A DNA stretch of 64,000 nt from Micromonospora pisi (GTDB lineage Bacteria; Actinomycetota; Actinomycetes; Mycobacteriales; Micromonosporaceae): NCBI RefSeq assembly GCF_003633685.1, contig NZ_RBKT01000001.1, forward strand, positions 1,426,001 through 1,490,000, written 5' to 3'. A program made the position numbers and the translations under genes. This document shows, one piece after another, positions 41,203 to 51,510 of the stretch. Position 1 is the first letter of the stretch. The number at the start of each line of letters is the position of its first letter. A model generated the notes under the pieces. It saw nothing but the letters and a program-made list of their open reading frames with translations. It was not told the DNA's origin and did not search any database.

Positions 41203-43221
41203 TCAGCACAGCTCTGCCGCCAGACTGAGTCGCAGGTACGCGTCGACCCATGCGCGGGCCGCCTCCTCCCCGCGATCGGGGCCCAACGTCTCGGCGAACC
41301 GCGCCACCGCGTCGCCGATCCGGCGCATGCCCATGGTCGAGAGCGTGTGGGCGGAGCCGCGCAGCCGATCGGTAAAGGTCGTGGGCAGGTGCGCGAGTCC
41401 CCGGTGAGCCACCTCGGCGAGCAGCTCAAGTTGCTCCCGTACGGTATCCGCCAGCGCGTCCGGCCCGTTCGGCTCGATCTCCGCGACGGCCGTGCCGCTC
41501 TGCGCTGGTGCGAGGTCGGGCACGACCAACCGGCCGTCGACGGCAAACGCGAACGGCTCGACCAGAAGTTCACCACCATTGCGGCTCACCGCGCCACTGA
41601 CGTACCGCACCGGACCGTGAGCACCGCGCAGGGTCGCCGCGATCGTGTCCAACCGGCCGGGCGTCACCGCCGCGTGGGTAGCGGTGATCGTGGCGGTGTT
41701 ACCCGCCCGGTCCGCCACCACGGCGTCGAGACGCTGGTGTCCGGGTGAGTAGCGCAGGGACCGGATCTCGGCGATCTGGACGGCGCGTACCAGTTCGGCC
41801 TCGACCCGGGGACGCACCACCGCAGGGGGCAGCGCGGTGAGTTCCTCGGAGAGAACGGCGAAATCCATCACCGTCATGGTCTGGGGAAGGCGGTCCCAGT
41901 GCCCTGGCGAAGGGCCGACCGTCGTACGCGCGATCCGGCTGGTGGCCAACCGGATGGTCCGGCTGGCACTGCGGACCGCTGACTCGGTCACCACGACCCC
42001 GTTGGCCAGGGCGCCGAGGGTGGCACCGCCGACACGCCGGTTGGCCAGAGCCGGTCCGTCCTCAGCACCGGTCCAGGCCCGGCGCAGCACCAGGATGGTC
42101 GAGCTGTCCGCGTGTGCGTAGAAAACCTCGGCCACCCGTTCGTCGCCGATCGCGAGGACACGGCAGCCCAGACTGTCCAGTCGAACCCGACGCAGGGGCG
42201 TTTCGGCCGGCTCCTCGGTGCCGAGCACCCGGCTGCGTGGGCTCGCCCCGTCATTGACCACGGCCCGGTGCCGGGCGTGCAGTTCCGCGAGCAGCCCGGC
42301 CAGCAGATCCGGGCGGTAGCGGTTGCTGCGGTCGTGATAAGCGGTCAACTGCGCGGCGAGATCGTCGACCGCCAGCAGCGGCCACCGCAAACCGGCTGCG
42401 TCGAGCTGGCGGCGTACGTCGGCGATGACGGCCGAGATACCCGGGCCGAGGTGCACCGCGCCGTCGCGCAGCACGGCGTCGGCGAGTTCGAGGGCGGGTT
42501 CCAGACCGGTGCCGCGCATCGTGGCGGCGGGTACGCCGCCGACCTCGACCTGCGCCTCGGGCACACCGGGCACGGTTGCGTCGGCGACCCGGAACGCCCA
42601 GACGGCAAGAGCGATGACGTCGTCACGCGCGCCGGCCACCACGTCGCTGTGCACAAACCCGAGGTCGTACGGCACCAGGAAACGCACCGTCGCGGTGCTC
42701 AACTCGACCTGTGGCACCGGATCGGTGGCGCTGGCACGACGCACCCGGGCCACGTATCCGGCGCGTTCGGCCCGCCGGGCGACAGCGAGCAGCCGGGTGC
42801 CGATCCGGGCGGCGAGCACCTCGTCGGTGAACGATCCCGGCGACCAGTCGAGCACCGCCGCAGCACGCTCGCCAGCGCCCCGACCACCTGCGGCGACGCC
42901 TGGGTCGACGTCGTCACCGGCGTCGGTGCCGCTGCCCTGCCGTTGATAGGTGAGTATGAGCGCGACCAGGTGTCGACAGGTTCCGATGGCGCCGCAGTTG
43001 CAGCTGCCGGTGTCCAGCCCGCCGGTGGGCAGGCTGGTGACGATGGCATCGGCGAAACGACCGCGTACGGTGCCGTCCGGGTCCAGCTGTACCGTCGGCG
43101 GGGCCTGGTCGACCTCCTTCGCCGCACGCTTGACCAGCCCTCGGTTGGTGAGCGCGGCAAGCGCCTCGGGAGTCAGGGCCAGCAGGTCGGGGCGCGACCG
43201 GGGCAACACCTCGGGGCTCAT
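41203..43221 (-). CDS. SWIM zinc-finger protein (YehQ-like)
   Basis: 672 aa. The SWIM motif CxCx6CxH is seen as CNCGAIGTCRH at about residues 74-84, followed by LVALILTYQ. The rest is a long alpha/beta region without a recognised enzyme fold. SWIM fingers bind DNA or proteins. The ATG (43221) overlaps the stop of the VWA gene in ATGA. It is the last gene of a five-gene operon; in E. coli the corresponding last gene is yehQ. Confidence 0.85.
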   Translation of the reverse strand: MSPEVLPRSRPDLLALTPEALAALTNRGLVKRAAKEVDQAPPTVQLDPDGTVRGRFADAIVTSLPTGGLDTGSCNCGAIGTCRHLVALILTYQRQGSGTDAGDDVDPGVAAGGRGAGERAAAVLDWSPGSFTDEVLAARIGTRLLAVARRAERAGYVARVRRASATDPVPQVELSTATVRFLVPYDLGFVHSDVVAGARDDVIALAVWAFRVADATVPGVPEAQVEVGGVPAATMRGTGLEPALELADAVLRDGAVHLGPGISAVIADVRRQLDAAGLRWPLLAVDDLAAQLTAYHDRSNRYRPDLLAGLLAELHARHRAVVNDGASPRSRVLGTEEPAETPLRRVRLDSLGCRVLAIGDERVAEVFYAHADSSTILVLRRAWTGAEDGPALANRRVGGATLGALANGVVVTESAVRSASRTIRLATSRIARTTVGPSPGHWDRLPQTMTVMDFAVLSEELTALPPAVVRPRVEAELVRAVQIAEIRSLRYSPGHQRLDAVVADRAGNTATITATHAAVTPGRLDTIAATLRGAHGPVRYVSGAVSRNGGELLVEPFAFAVDGRLVVPDLAPAQSGTAVAEIEPNGPDALADTVREQLELLAEVAHRGLAHLPTTFTDRLRGSAHTLSTMGMRRIGDAVARFAETLGPDRGEEAARAWVDAYLRLSLAAELC

Positions 43222-44429
43222 CCGCCGACCGTCTCGGCGACGAAGTTGGTCAGCTCGCCCGGGGTCATCGCACCCACTGAGGCACCGACGTCGGCCAGTC
43301 GCTGGGCGGTCTCCCGGTCGTACGACGGGTTCGCCTGTTCGTCGAGCGCGGCCAGGCCGAGGACCCTGGTGCCCTGGGAGACGAGGTCGCGGACGATGCG
43401 TACCAACCGTTCCTCGTCACCGCCCTCGTAGAAATCCGTGATCAGTACGACAATGCAGCGACGGGGCTGTTCGATCAGCTGGCCGGCGTAGTGCACCGCC
43501 CGGGCGATGTCCGTGCCCCCACCGAGCTGCACCTTCATCAGCAGCTCGACCGGGTCGTCGACGTCGCTGGTCAGGTCGACGACATCGGTGTCGAAGGCCA
43601 CCAGATGTGTCCTTACACCGGGCAGACCCCAGAGGCAGGCCGCCGTGACCGCGGAATGGATCACCGAGTCGGTCATCGAGCCGGACTGGTCGACCAGGAG
43701 GATGACCTGCCACTGGTCCAGGTGCCGGCGGGCCCGCGAGATGAAGTACGGCGTCTCGATGAACAGTCGCCGCTCCTCGGGCCGGTAGTGGCCGAGGTTC
43801 TTCCGGATCGTCCTGGTCACGTCGAAGTTGCTGGCCTGCTTGAAGCGGCTCGGGCGGCGTAGGCGCGTACCCGAGAAAGCCTGCCGCACCTCGGTGGCGA
43901 GCTTCTCCACGAGTTGCCGTACCACCGTCTCGACCAACTGCCGGGCCAGTGTCAGCACCTCGGGATTCATCAGGTGCTTGGTACGCAGCACGGCACGCAG
44001 CAGCGCCGGATTCGGCTCGACCCGTCGCAGCACGTCCGGGTCGGTGACCACATCGAAAATCTCGTACCGTTCGACCGCGTCGCGCTGCAGCCGCTCGATG
44101 GTCTCCTTCGGGAAGAGCCGGTTGATCTCGTCAAGCCAGTCGACCGTGGCCAACATCGACGGCCCGGACCCGCCGGTGCGAATGTCCCGTCGGTTGAGCT
44201 CCTCGTCCCGGCCGTAGAGCCAGTCGAGCGCGGCGTCCCGGGCGGCGGCTTCGACGCTCATCGGCTGACCGCCGAGGCACGGCGAGCCCGCGGCGCCGAG
44301 GACCAGCCGCCACCGTTCGAGAGTCGGATCCGGCGCACCGGGCCGACCGCCGGAATCCGGCCCGCTCGCGTGTTCGCCCTGGACCTGCTCGGAAACGGTG
44401 GGCGCGGTCTCCACTGCCCGGTCGGTCAT
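43218..44429 (-). CDS. VWA-domain protein (YehP-like)
   Basis: 403 aa. The von Willebrand A domain lies in the C-terminal half, with a complete MIDAS: LVDQSGSMTDS, the threonine in GGGTDIARAV and the aspartate in VLITDFYEGG. The N-terminal half is helical and holds RRDIRTGGSGPSMLATVDWLDEINRLFP, a conserved segment of MoxR-associated VWA proteins. VWA proteins of this type act with MoxR AAA+ ATPases, usually as metal-dependent adaptors. Overlaps both neighbours by 4 bp (ATGA). Confidence 0.9.
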   Translation of the reverse strand: MTDRAVETAPTVSEQVQGEHASGPDSGGRPGAPDPTLERWRLVLGAAGSPCLGGQPMSVEAAARDAALDWLYGRDEELNRRDIRTGGSGPSMLATVDWLDEINRLFPKETIERLQRDAVERYEIFDVVTDPDVLRRVEPNPALLRAVLRTKHLMNPEVLTLARQLVETVVRQLVEKLATEVRQAFSGTRLRRPSRFKQASNFDVTRTIRKNLGHYRPEERRLFIETPYFISRARRHLDQWQVILLVDQSGSMTDSVIHSAVTAACLWGLPGVRTHLVAFDTDVVDLTSDVDDPVELLMKVQLGGGTDIARAVHYAGQLIEQPRRCIVVLITDFYEGGDEERLVRIVRDLVSQGTRVLGLAALDEQANPSYDRETAQRLADVGASVGAMTPGELTNFVAETVGG

Positions 44430-46705
44430 GGTGTGAACAGTCCTTCCCGGATCAGCGCGGCGTCCACCCGCGCGTCGAGTTCGAGCCCGGCTGCGACCAG
44501 ATCGACGGCCACCGGAAGGCGCAACAGACTGCGCCCCGAACCGGCCACGCCACGTCGGGCGAACAACCTGCTGGCGATGGTCTCCCGCTCGCGGGGCGGA
44601 AAGAACTCGAACGCCTGCCGCAGCGCCGGCAACGCTACCGCGAAGTCCCGGTCGTCCAGCGCGCCCAGCCGGTCGTCGAGCACCTCGATGATGCCCGGCT
44701 GCCCCAGCACCTCTTCCCGGGCAAGGGCGAACAACCCGGCCAGCCAGTCGCCGACCGACGACGGTTCGAACGCGCCGCGAACCGCACGTACCGGATCGCC
44801 CATGCCGTCGGGGCTGAGTGACCAGCAGAAGCCGAACGCGGCACCGCGCAGGTCCGGGGGAACCCCGGGATCCACGGCGAGTCGTCCGGCGACCGCCAGC
44901 GCGGCGTCCCGATCGAGGTCGACCTCGGTGGTGGCGTGCACGATCGCGTCGCGTACCGCCACCAGCGCGGCGATCCGCGGCAGGTCGGCCGGTTCGGCAC
45001 CGCCCCGGATGCCCTCGGCCAGCCAGAGCGCTCGGGTCACCCCCGCCTTGATGACCACACCGAGCGTGTCGCCGCGCGCCGTGCCGAGCAGCCGGTCGTG
45101 GCGCCAGAGCGCGAGCATCACGGTCAGCATCCGGCCGATCGCCCCGATCTCGGGGGCGGCTGCGATGGCCCGGCCGACTTCGATCAGGACCCGGGCCGAC
45201 AGTTTCGCCGCCCCGGCCAGTGCGGCGTCGAAGAGCACCTCGGCCAACTGGTCCACGTCACCGCCCGCGGTGACGACCCGCTCGGCGAGGAACGCGCTGG
45301 TCGCCTCGATCAGAGTCGGACCGTAGCCACCGACCTCGATCAGGGCCGGCAGCCGGTTCTCGTCGTCTCGTACCGTCCATTCCTCCACCCGGACCGGGTC
45401 GATGCCGGTGGCCGGGCCGGTGCGCCGGACGAATCCGGGAATGCCGAGCACTCGTAGTCGGTGCAGCGTGCGGCTTCGCGTACGGTCGGGGTCCTGGCCC
45501 AGGGTCAGCCGCAGCCTGCCGGGCTGGTCCAAGCCGTGTCGCCGCAACTCGGCGGCGACCTCGTGCACCAGCGGCGGCGTCGGGGTGGACGGGTGCAGCC
45601 GACCGACCCGGGTGCCGCTGAGCGCGGCAACCATTTCGACCACCACCGGATGGGTGCCGGTGCGCAGGGTGCCCCGCCCGGCCCACGGCAGGGGTACGTC
45701 GAGTGCCTCGCCGACCAGCGCGGTGGCCAGCCCGTCGAGCACGTCGGTGCGGGCGGGATGCTGGTGGCCGCGCACCCGGGACAGTCCTTCCGCCGAGGCG
45801 CGGGCGGCGATCAGGCTGGCGGTGGAGACCGGTTGCCGACGCTCGCGTAGCCGGCCGACCACCGCTGCCATCAGGTAGCGGGCGGCGTGCTCCGGACCCG
45901 CCTCCCACAGTTGTCGGTAGTACTCCGGGGAGGGCATGCCCGACTGGTAGCCGTCGAACGCGTCCAGCCGACGAAACGAGTACGGCACCAGGTAGCTGCC
46001 ACCGGTCGCCGAGTCGGGGCGCGGCGGCACGGCCGGCCAGCCGTCGCCGGTCGCCCCGTTTGTGGCCGACAGAGTAAGCCGGATCAGTGCCGGCCGGTGG
46101 AAGCCACCGGTGACGACCACCACCGGCCGTTGCCCGGCGGCGGCGACCGCGGCCCGGACCCACCGGGCCATGTACGCCTCGCGCTCGGCGTCCTCCTCAC
46201 CTGCGTCCAGGTCCCCCCGGACCAGGTCGAAGTAGGTCGCGAGCCGTTCGGCCAGCCGGTCATCGGGTTCGATCTCGAAGAGGTGGTCCCAGAGTGCGTC
46301 GATGTTGTCGACCCCGAAAGTGGCGCAGAGGCGTTCGACGACGTCCGCGTAGCGCCGTTCCGCGTCGGCGTACCGGTTGCGCCTCCCGGCGAGCGCCGGG
46401 TGCCAGCCGGGCAGGTCGATGAAACGCAGCTCGGCGCCGACCGACCGTCCGGTGGTCAGCGCTATCCACTCCGGCGAGTAGCCGCAGAACGGCGCCCACG
46501 AGGCGTGCTGCCGATCGGCGTCCCGGTAGCTGGTGAAGACCGCCACCGGCAGCTCGTGGTCGAGCAACAGTTCGTCGAGCCGGCCGTTCATCTCCGCTGG
46601 CCCCTCGACCAGCACGTACGCCGGCCGCAGGGCCTCGATCGTCCGCTCGACCAGGCGGGCGCAGGCGGGGCTGTGGTGCCGTACCCCGATGAAGGTCGCC
46701 GTCAC
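44426..46705 (-). CDS. DUF5682 protein (YehM-like)
   Basis: 759 aa from GTG 46705, 3 bp after the AAA+ stop. It begins with FIGVRHHSPACARLVERTIEALRPAYVLVEGP, which is characteristic of DUF5682; this N-terminal part resembles TraB/EreA-like alpha/beta hydrolase-type folds with an early HH pair and VLVEGP. Other marks are SYRDADRQHASWAPFCGYSPEW and VVVTGGFHRPAL. A biochemical role is not established. Always found with the VWA and MoxR partners in this cluster type. Confidence 0.85.
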   Translation of the reverse strand: MTATFIGVRHHSPACARLVERTIEALRPAYVLVEGPAEMNGRLDELLLDHELPVAVFTSYRDADRQHASWAPFCGYSPEWIALTTGRSVGAELRFIDLPGWHPALAGRRNRYADAERRYADVVERLCATFGVDNIDALWDHLFEIEPDDRLAERLATYFDLVRGDLDAGEEDAEREAYMARWVRAAVAAAGQRPVVVVTGGFHRPALIRLTLSATNGATGDGWPAVPPRPDSATGGSYLVPYSFRRLDAFDGYQSGMPSPEYYRQLWEAGPEHAARYLMAAVVGRLRERRQPVSTASLIAARASAEGLSRVRGHQHPARTDVLDGLATALVGEALDVPLPWAGRGTLRTGTHPVVVEMVAALSGTRVGRLHPSTPTPPLVHEVAAELRRHGLDQPGRLRLTLGQDPDRTRSRTLHRLRVLGIPGFVRRTGPATGIDPVRVEEWTVRDDENRLPALIEVGGYGPTLIEATSAFLAERVVTAGGDVDQLAEVLFDAALAGAAKLSARVLIEVGRAIAAAPEIGAIGRMLTVMLALWRHDRLLGTARGDTLGVVIKAGVTRALWLAEGIRGGAEPADLPRIAALVAVRDAIVHATTEVDLDRDAALAVAGRLAVDPGVPPDLRGAAFGFCWSLSPDGMGDPVRAVRGAFEPSSVGDWLAGLFALAREEVLGQPGIIEVLDDRLGALDDRDFAVALPALRQAFEFFPPRERETIASRLFARRGVAGSGRSLLRLPVAVDLVAAGLELDARVDAALIREGLFTP

Positions 46706-46708
46706 GGC

Positions 46709-47824
46709 TCAGCCCGGCAGCAGGTGCCGGGCGTGGTGCAGCGCCTGCCACTGCTCGCCCTGGCGGGTCCGGGCCTGCTGCTCAAGGTAGCGCCGCAGCT
46801 TGGCGAGATCCTCCGGGCTGTCCTTGGCCGCCGTGCCGGCCAGGCAGGAGACCAGGTCGGCGGCGGTGCCCGGCTCACCGCGCAGGAACCAGCCGCGCAG
46901 GCCGACCGCGTGCGCGACCGAGACCGCCTCGGCGGTGCTCATCACCGAGGAGATGCGCTCCATCGTGTCGCCCCGTGCCGTCTGCCCGGTCCGCAGCTCC
47001 CGGAAGGTGGTGACCAGCACCTCCAGCACGTCCCGGCGTGGTTCGACGCCGACACCCGAGCGGTGCAGCAGCGCCGTCGCCTCGGCCTCCACCAGCGACA
47101 GTTCGGTGTCGAAGTCCTCGATCGGGAAGACGGTCTCGAAGTTGAAGCGCCGTTTGAGGGCCGAACTCATCTCGTTCACACCCCGGTCGCGGGTGTTCGC
47201 GGTCGCGATGATGTTGAAACCGTCCTGGGCGAACCGCATACTCTCGCCCCCGGTCAGCTCGGGTATCACGATCACCCGGTCGGAGAGCGGGGAGAGGAGA
47301 CAGTCCTGCACCTCCAGCGGGCATCGGGTGATCTCCTCGAACCGGACCACCCGCCCCTCGGACATGCCGCGCAGCAGTGGCGCGGGCACCAGCGACCGGG
47401 TCGACGGACCCTCCGCCACCAGCAGGGCGTAGTTCCAGGAGTACTTGATCTGATCCTCGGTGGTGGCCGCGCCGCCCTGGATGGTCAGCGTGGAGTCGCC
47501 GCTGACGGCGGCGGCGAGCAGCTCGGACAGGAGCGACTTCGCGGTGCCCGGCTCACCGACGAGCATCAGCCCACGGCTGGTCGCGAGGGTGACCAGGGCG
47601 CGGTCGACAAGCGACGGGTCACCGACGAACTTGCGCCGGATCTCGAGGGTTTCGTCGCCGAGAATGAACCGCCGGGCCGCGCGTAGGCTCAGCGCCCAGC
47701 CGGGTGGCCGGTCACCGGTGTCGGCATCGCGCAGCCGGGCCAGGTCGTCGGCGAAGCGCACCTCGGCGGGGGGCCGCTGTGCCTGACCGGTCTGGTCGGG
47801 TCGGCTACCGCTCGGCCCGCTCAC
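46709..47824 (-). CDS. MoxR-type AAA+ ATPase (YehL-like)
   Basis: 371 aa from GTG 47824, which overlaps the stop of the WGR-DUF4132 gene (GTGA). Walker A is GEPGTAKS (about 89-96), Walker B-like VVRFEEITR, sensor 1 ATANTRDRG and an arginine-finger region SSALKRRFNFE. The order matches MoxR-clade AAA+ proteins, which remodel or load partner proteins together with VWA domains. It is the energy-providing component of the five-gene module. Confidence 0.9.
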   Translation of the reverse strand: MSGPSGSRPDQTGQAQRPPAEVRFADDLARLRDADTGDRPPGWALSLRAARRFILGDETLEIRRKFVGDPSLVDRALVTLATSRGLMLVGEPGTAKSLLSELLAAAVSGDSTLTIQGGAATTEDQIKYSWNYALLVAEGPSTRSLVPAPLLRGMSEGRVVRFEEITRCPLEVQDCLLSPLSDRVIVIPELTGGESMRFAQDGFNIIATANTRDRGVNEMSSALKRRFNFETVFPIEDFDTELSLVEAEATALLHRSGVGVEPRRDVLEVLVTTFRELRTGQTARGDTMERISSVMSTAEAVSVAHAVGLRGWFLRGEPGTAADLVSCLAGTAAKDSPEDLAKLRRYLEQQARTRQGEQWQALHHARHLLPG

Positions 47825-50800
47825 TGGGTGACCTCCCGCAGTTCCCGGATGATCTCGGAGATGGTGACCTGGTCGAGGTCACCGAAGCGGAGCTCTGGTT
47901 CCGTACGCCAGTAGCCGTCCCGCGTGCCGCTCACCCAGATCCGGTCGAGTGTCTGTTCGGGGAAGATGTCGATCGCACCCACCGCGATGCCGGGATCGAG
48001 GTCGATGACCACCTCCCGGTCGTCGGGAAGTTCCCGCAGCAACCACCCCTGGTGTCCGGCGTCCTCGGGTGCGCTGCGCCGCCAGCCCCGTCGTTCCAGA
48101 CCGAGCAGCTTGCCGGTGGGCATCCTGCACCCCTCGAACCGGGCCAGCCTCGGCTGGTCGCGTTCGGCCTCGGTGAGCTCGAAGACCTCCCGTCCGAGCT
48201 GCGGGAACGGTTGCAGGATCTCGTAGTCGGCGAAGAGTTCGGCCCAGCCGGGCAGGCTCTGGCCCAGGTGGATCGGATGGGCGATCCCGACCACGGCCTC
48301 GTCCGGCAGGCCGAGCGGGTCGTCGTTCAGGTCGGCGAAGGTCCGGTCCTCGGCCACCCGCAGCGCCCCGATGATCGTGCCGGACTCGTCGTACCGGCCC
48401 CAGACCAGCCGCCGGACGATGTGCCAGAGCAGCGGATGGGAGAGGAAGTACTGCCGGAACTCGGCCACCGGCCAGCGCCGCCGCAGCACCATCGCCTGTT
48501 CGAGCCGCCGGATCTGGTCGGCGGCGATCGTCCGCACGTCCTTCTTCAGCGCGGCGAAGCGCTGGTACGCCGCCGGCGCCAGCTCCGGATCGTCGTTGGC
48601 ACCCGGCTTCGGCAGCTCCTTGCGCCGCTTCCCGTCCTGGTCCGAGACGTACGGCTTGAGCTGCTCGTCGAAGCCGACCAGGAAGCGACGCGGTCCGTAG
48701 TCGAGGGTCGCGCTGCCGGCGGCGTCGAGCCCGCAGTCGGGCACCAACCGGTCGGCGAGCTGTTCCGGGCTCAGCTCCAACGAGGCGGCGACCGCGAGTA
48801 CCTTCTCCTCGGCCCGCTCCCGCAACCCCCGGAACTTCACCTTCTGCGCAATCGCGTTCAGATGCATCAGCGCGAGGTCGGAGCCGATCGCGGCGAGCAC
48901 GTCCAAACCGTTCACCGCCCGGGTGTGCCCACCCTCGCCCGGCCAGGCCCGGATGAGCGGCGCCAGGCGGCGCACCGTCTCGTCGTCTGCGACCAGCGCG
49001 AGCGCCTCGAACGCCCAGCCGTTCTTCGACGGTGCACCGGCATCGAGCCAGCGCTGGAAGAGCGACCAGCCGAACTCGGCCAGGCTGGCGGGCTGGCAGA
49101 CCTCCCGCACCAGCGCGACGCCCGGGTACGGCGCGGCCGGGGAGGAGATGGCGAACATGGTGAGCAGGTGTCGGACCGCTGTCGCGGGCAGGGCCCCCGA
49201 GCCGTCGCGGAGCAGGACCCGGGCCAGGACTTTTGGCTCGGCCCACTCCGGCAGGGTTGGCATCCGGGCCGGCAACACCTCGAGCTGGTCGGTCGCGAGC
49301 AGGGTTTCGATCGCCTCGGCCGCCGCCGCGCCGTACCCTTGCGCGGCCGTGGTCACCTTGCCCCGGTGACCCGCCTCGGCGAGCGCGATGAGGGACTGCT
49401 CGGCCTCTCGGCGTGCGGTGCCGGCGGGACCGAGCGCGAGCGGAACGAGCGCCCGGGACGCGGCCGCCGGATGCCGGGTCATCCAGGCCAGCGCGACCGA
49501 CCGGGCCGACTTGAGCCGACTGAGCCAGCTCGCCATGAGCTTCGCGATCTCCGGGCTGGCGTACGGCAGCAGTGCGCCGGCCGCGGCGGCCGGGGCCCGC
49601 CGGGCGGCGTCGACCACCGTGCTCAGCGCGTCCAGTTCGAAGCGGCCGGCGATGATGCGCGCCACCGACCCGCTGCCCCAGGTGTCCTCGGGCAGGCGCC
49701 ACGCCATGACCAGCGGTCGGGCGAGTTCCTCCGGCGCGTTGGTGAAGAAGGAGATCTGGTCGAACGAGCGCAGCTCGCCGACGCCCTGTCGGTTGGCGAG
49801 CTGCTCCCAGCGCTTGTCGAGGTGCAGCCAGCCGGCCACCGCCTCCGGGGCGGCCCAGGATTCCCGTTCCCCGGGCTCCCATCCGATCGTCGGCTGGTCG
49901 GGGCAGCTGAGCCCGCCGATGACAACCGGCTTGCGCGTTGTCCGCTTGCGGCTCCACGGTGGGTCGACCAGCAGCCGTGGCAACGCCTCGACCGGTGCCT
50001 CGACCACGGTTGTCTGTTCCAGTAGGCGCCGGACCCGCTGCGCGGCATCGACGGGCAACGAAGGCAGCAGCTGCTGCGCCACCTCGGGCTGCGCCGCGAC
50101 GTGGGTGCGCAGCAGTTCCGCGCAGGTCCGGTTGTCCGCGCTGGACGCCAGCAGGCGCATCGCCCGGACCGGGAACCGACCGGCCGCTTCCAGGATCGCC
50201 GCCGGGGTGTACTTCGCATCGGCCCGGTCCAGCAGCACCTGGAACGCCTCGTCGGTGGGGAGCACGGCGAGGATGGAGAGCATTCGCCGCTGTTCCTCGG
50301 CGTACGGCTGGTCAAGCCACTCGGCCAACACCTCGGCCGCCGCAGGGCCGATCCCCTCCACCAGGGTGTTGAGGTTGGTGGCCGAGCTCACGACCGTGTA
50401 CGGCTCGACATGCGCGCGGAGCAGCGCGAGCTGTTCGGGGGTGCTGACGGAGTTGAGCAGCCTGGTCGCGAGTGTTTTGTCGGCCAGGGCGGCGACCGCC
50501 GCACAGTCCTCGTCCACCCAGTCGGTTCGCGTCGGGACGAGGAACGAGGTGACCACCCGGTGCTGGATCCCGTACTCGCGGTAACCGGCGAGGATCTCGA
50601 CGATGGCGGCGTACTCGTGGTCGGGGGCGCCGGCGAGCACCGCCCGGATCCGTTCCGCGAGGCCGGTCTCCGGGTGGTACCCGTAGGTGCGGGCGAGTCG
50701 GGCCGGGGTGCGGCGGAGAGGGCCGATCGTGATCTTCCCGTCCGTTCCATACTCCGGACCGCCGCACCAGAGGGTGGGGAACTCCATCAACGCGCGTACC

Positions 50801-51510
50801 GCGAACTCCAGGCCGTGATCCCTGATCCACGCGTCGCGCAGGACTTTCAGCGGGTTGTGACTCCGCCAGTCCCAGTCGAGGTGCGCGTAGAGCGCGGTGG
50901 CGACGACGGTGGCGCCGAGCGGGGTGCGGTCCGGAGCGTCCGCGAGAAATGACTCGGCGGCCGCGACCAGCTCCGGCTCGCTCTGCGGATGGGCCAGCCC
51001 GATCGCGATACCGTCCCGGTGCTGCGACAGCAGAGCTTCGGCCGCCGCGCTGGCCGACGGGTCGAGGCGCACCGCGGCCACCCCCGGACCGCCCCGACGC
51101 GGATGCCGGCTGCGGTACCAGCTCGGTGGTACGACAAAGGTCTGCTCGTCGACCGGCGGCTGAGCCTCGTCGCGGGCGGCCGAAGCGGTGGCATTCCGCG
51201 CGGCGGGAGTCAGCTCGCCAACGGTACCGTCACCGCTTCGCTTGGTAGCCGAGCTGCCGCCCGGTGCGGCGACGGCTGGCGTGGGCCCGTCCGATGCGGC
51301 GGACTCGGCGTATCCCTTCTTCAGCTTCTCCGCGACGAGCTTGTCCATGTGAGCGGCGGCGGTCGGTGCGGAGCCGAAGCTCTTGTGCTGGGTCTGGCCG
51401 ACGGTTCCCAAACGTCCGTATCGGACGGTCACCTCGACGCCATCCAGGCTGATCTCCCAGAACTTTGCCGAGGTTCCGGCGACCAATTCGAAGCTGCGTA
51501 CAGCGGCCAC
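47821..51510 (-). CDS. WGR-domain plus DUF4132 protein (YehI/MolR-like)
   Basis: 1229 aa from GTG 51510, chosen because aaaggga lies 8 nt upstream and the WGR domain begins at once; the frame extends 44 codons further. Residues 4-68 are a WGR domain (FWEISLDGVEVTVRYGRLGTVGQ), known from PARPs and MolR-type proteins and able to bind nucleic-acid ends. A linker is followed by a long HEAT-like helical body and, at the C terminus, the DUF4132 domain (FLVGFDEQLKPYVSDQDGKRRKELPKP, then RRLVWGRYDESG). First gene of the operon; divergent from the EF-hand gene. Confidence 0.88.
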   Translation of the reverse strand: MAAVRSFELVAGTSAKFWEISLDGVEVTVRYGRLGTVGQTQHKSFGSAPTAAAHMDKLVAEKLKKGYAESAASDGPTPAVAAPGGSSATKRSGDGTVGELTPAARNATASAARDEAQPPVDEQTFVVPPSWYRSRHPRRGGPGVAAVRLDPSASAAAEALLSQHRDGIAIGLAHPQSEPELVAAAESFLADAPDRTPLGATVVATALYAHLDWDWRSHNPLKVLRDAWIRDHGLEFAVRALMEFPTLWCGGPEYGTDGKITIGPLRRTPARLARTYGYHPETGLAERIRAVLAGAPDHEYAAIVEILAGYREYGIQHRVVTSFLVPTRTDWVDEDCAAVAALADKTLATRLLNSVSTPEQLALLRAHVEPYTVVSSATNLNTLVEGIGPAAAEVLAEWLDQPYAEEQRRMLSILAVLPTDEAFQVLLDRADAKYTPAAILEAAGRFPVRAMRLLASSADNRTCAELLRTHVAAQPEVAQQLLPSLPVDAAQRVRRLLEQTTVVEAPVEALPRLLVDPPWSRKRTTRKPVVIGGLSCPDQPTIGWEPGERESWAAPEAVAGWLHLDKRWEQLANRQGVGELRSFDQISFFTNAPEELARPLVMAWRLPEDTWGSGSVARIIAGRFELDALSTVVDAARRAPAAAAGALLPYASPEIAKLMASWLSRLKSARSVALAWMTRHPAAASRALVPLALGPAGTARREAEQSLIALAEAGHRGKVTTAAQGYGAAAAEAIETLLATDQLEVLPARMPTLPEWAEPKVLARVLLRDGSGALPATAVRHLLTMFAISSPAAPYPGVALVREVCQPASLAEFGWSLFQRWLDAGAPSKNGWAFEALALVADDETVRRLAPLIRAWPGEGGHTRAVNGLDVLAAIGSDLALMHLNAIAQKVKFRGLRERAEEKVLAVAASLELSPEQLADRLVPDCGLDAAGSATLDYGPRRFLVGFDEQLKPYVSDQDGKRRKELPKPGANDDPELAPAAYQRFAALKKDVRTIAADQIRRLEQAMVLRRRWPVAEFRQYFLSHPLLWHIVRRLVWGRYDESGTIIGALRVAEDRTFADLNDDPLGLPDEAVVGIAHPIHLGQSLPGWAELFADYEILQPFPQLGREVFELTEAERDQPRLARFEGCRMPTGKLLGLERRGWRRSAPEDAGHQGWLLRELPDDREVVIDLDPGIAVGAIDIFPEQTLDRIWVSGTRDGYWRTEPELRFGDLDQVTISEIIRELREVTQ

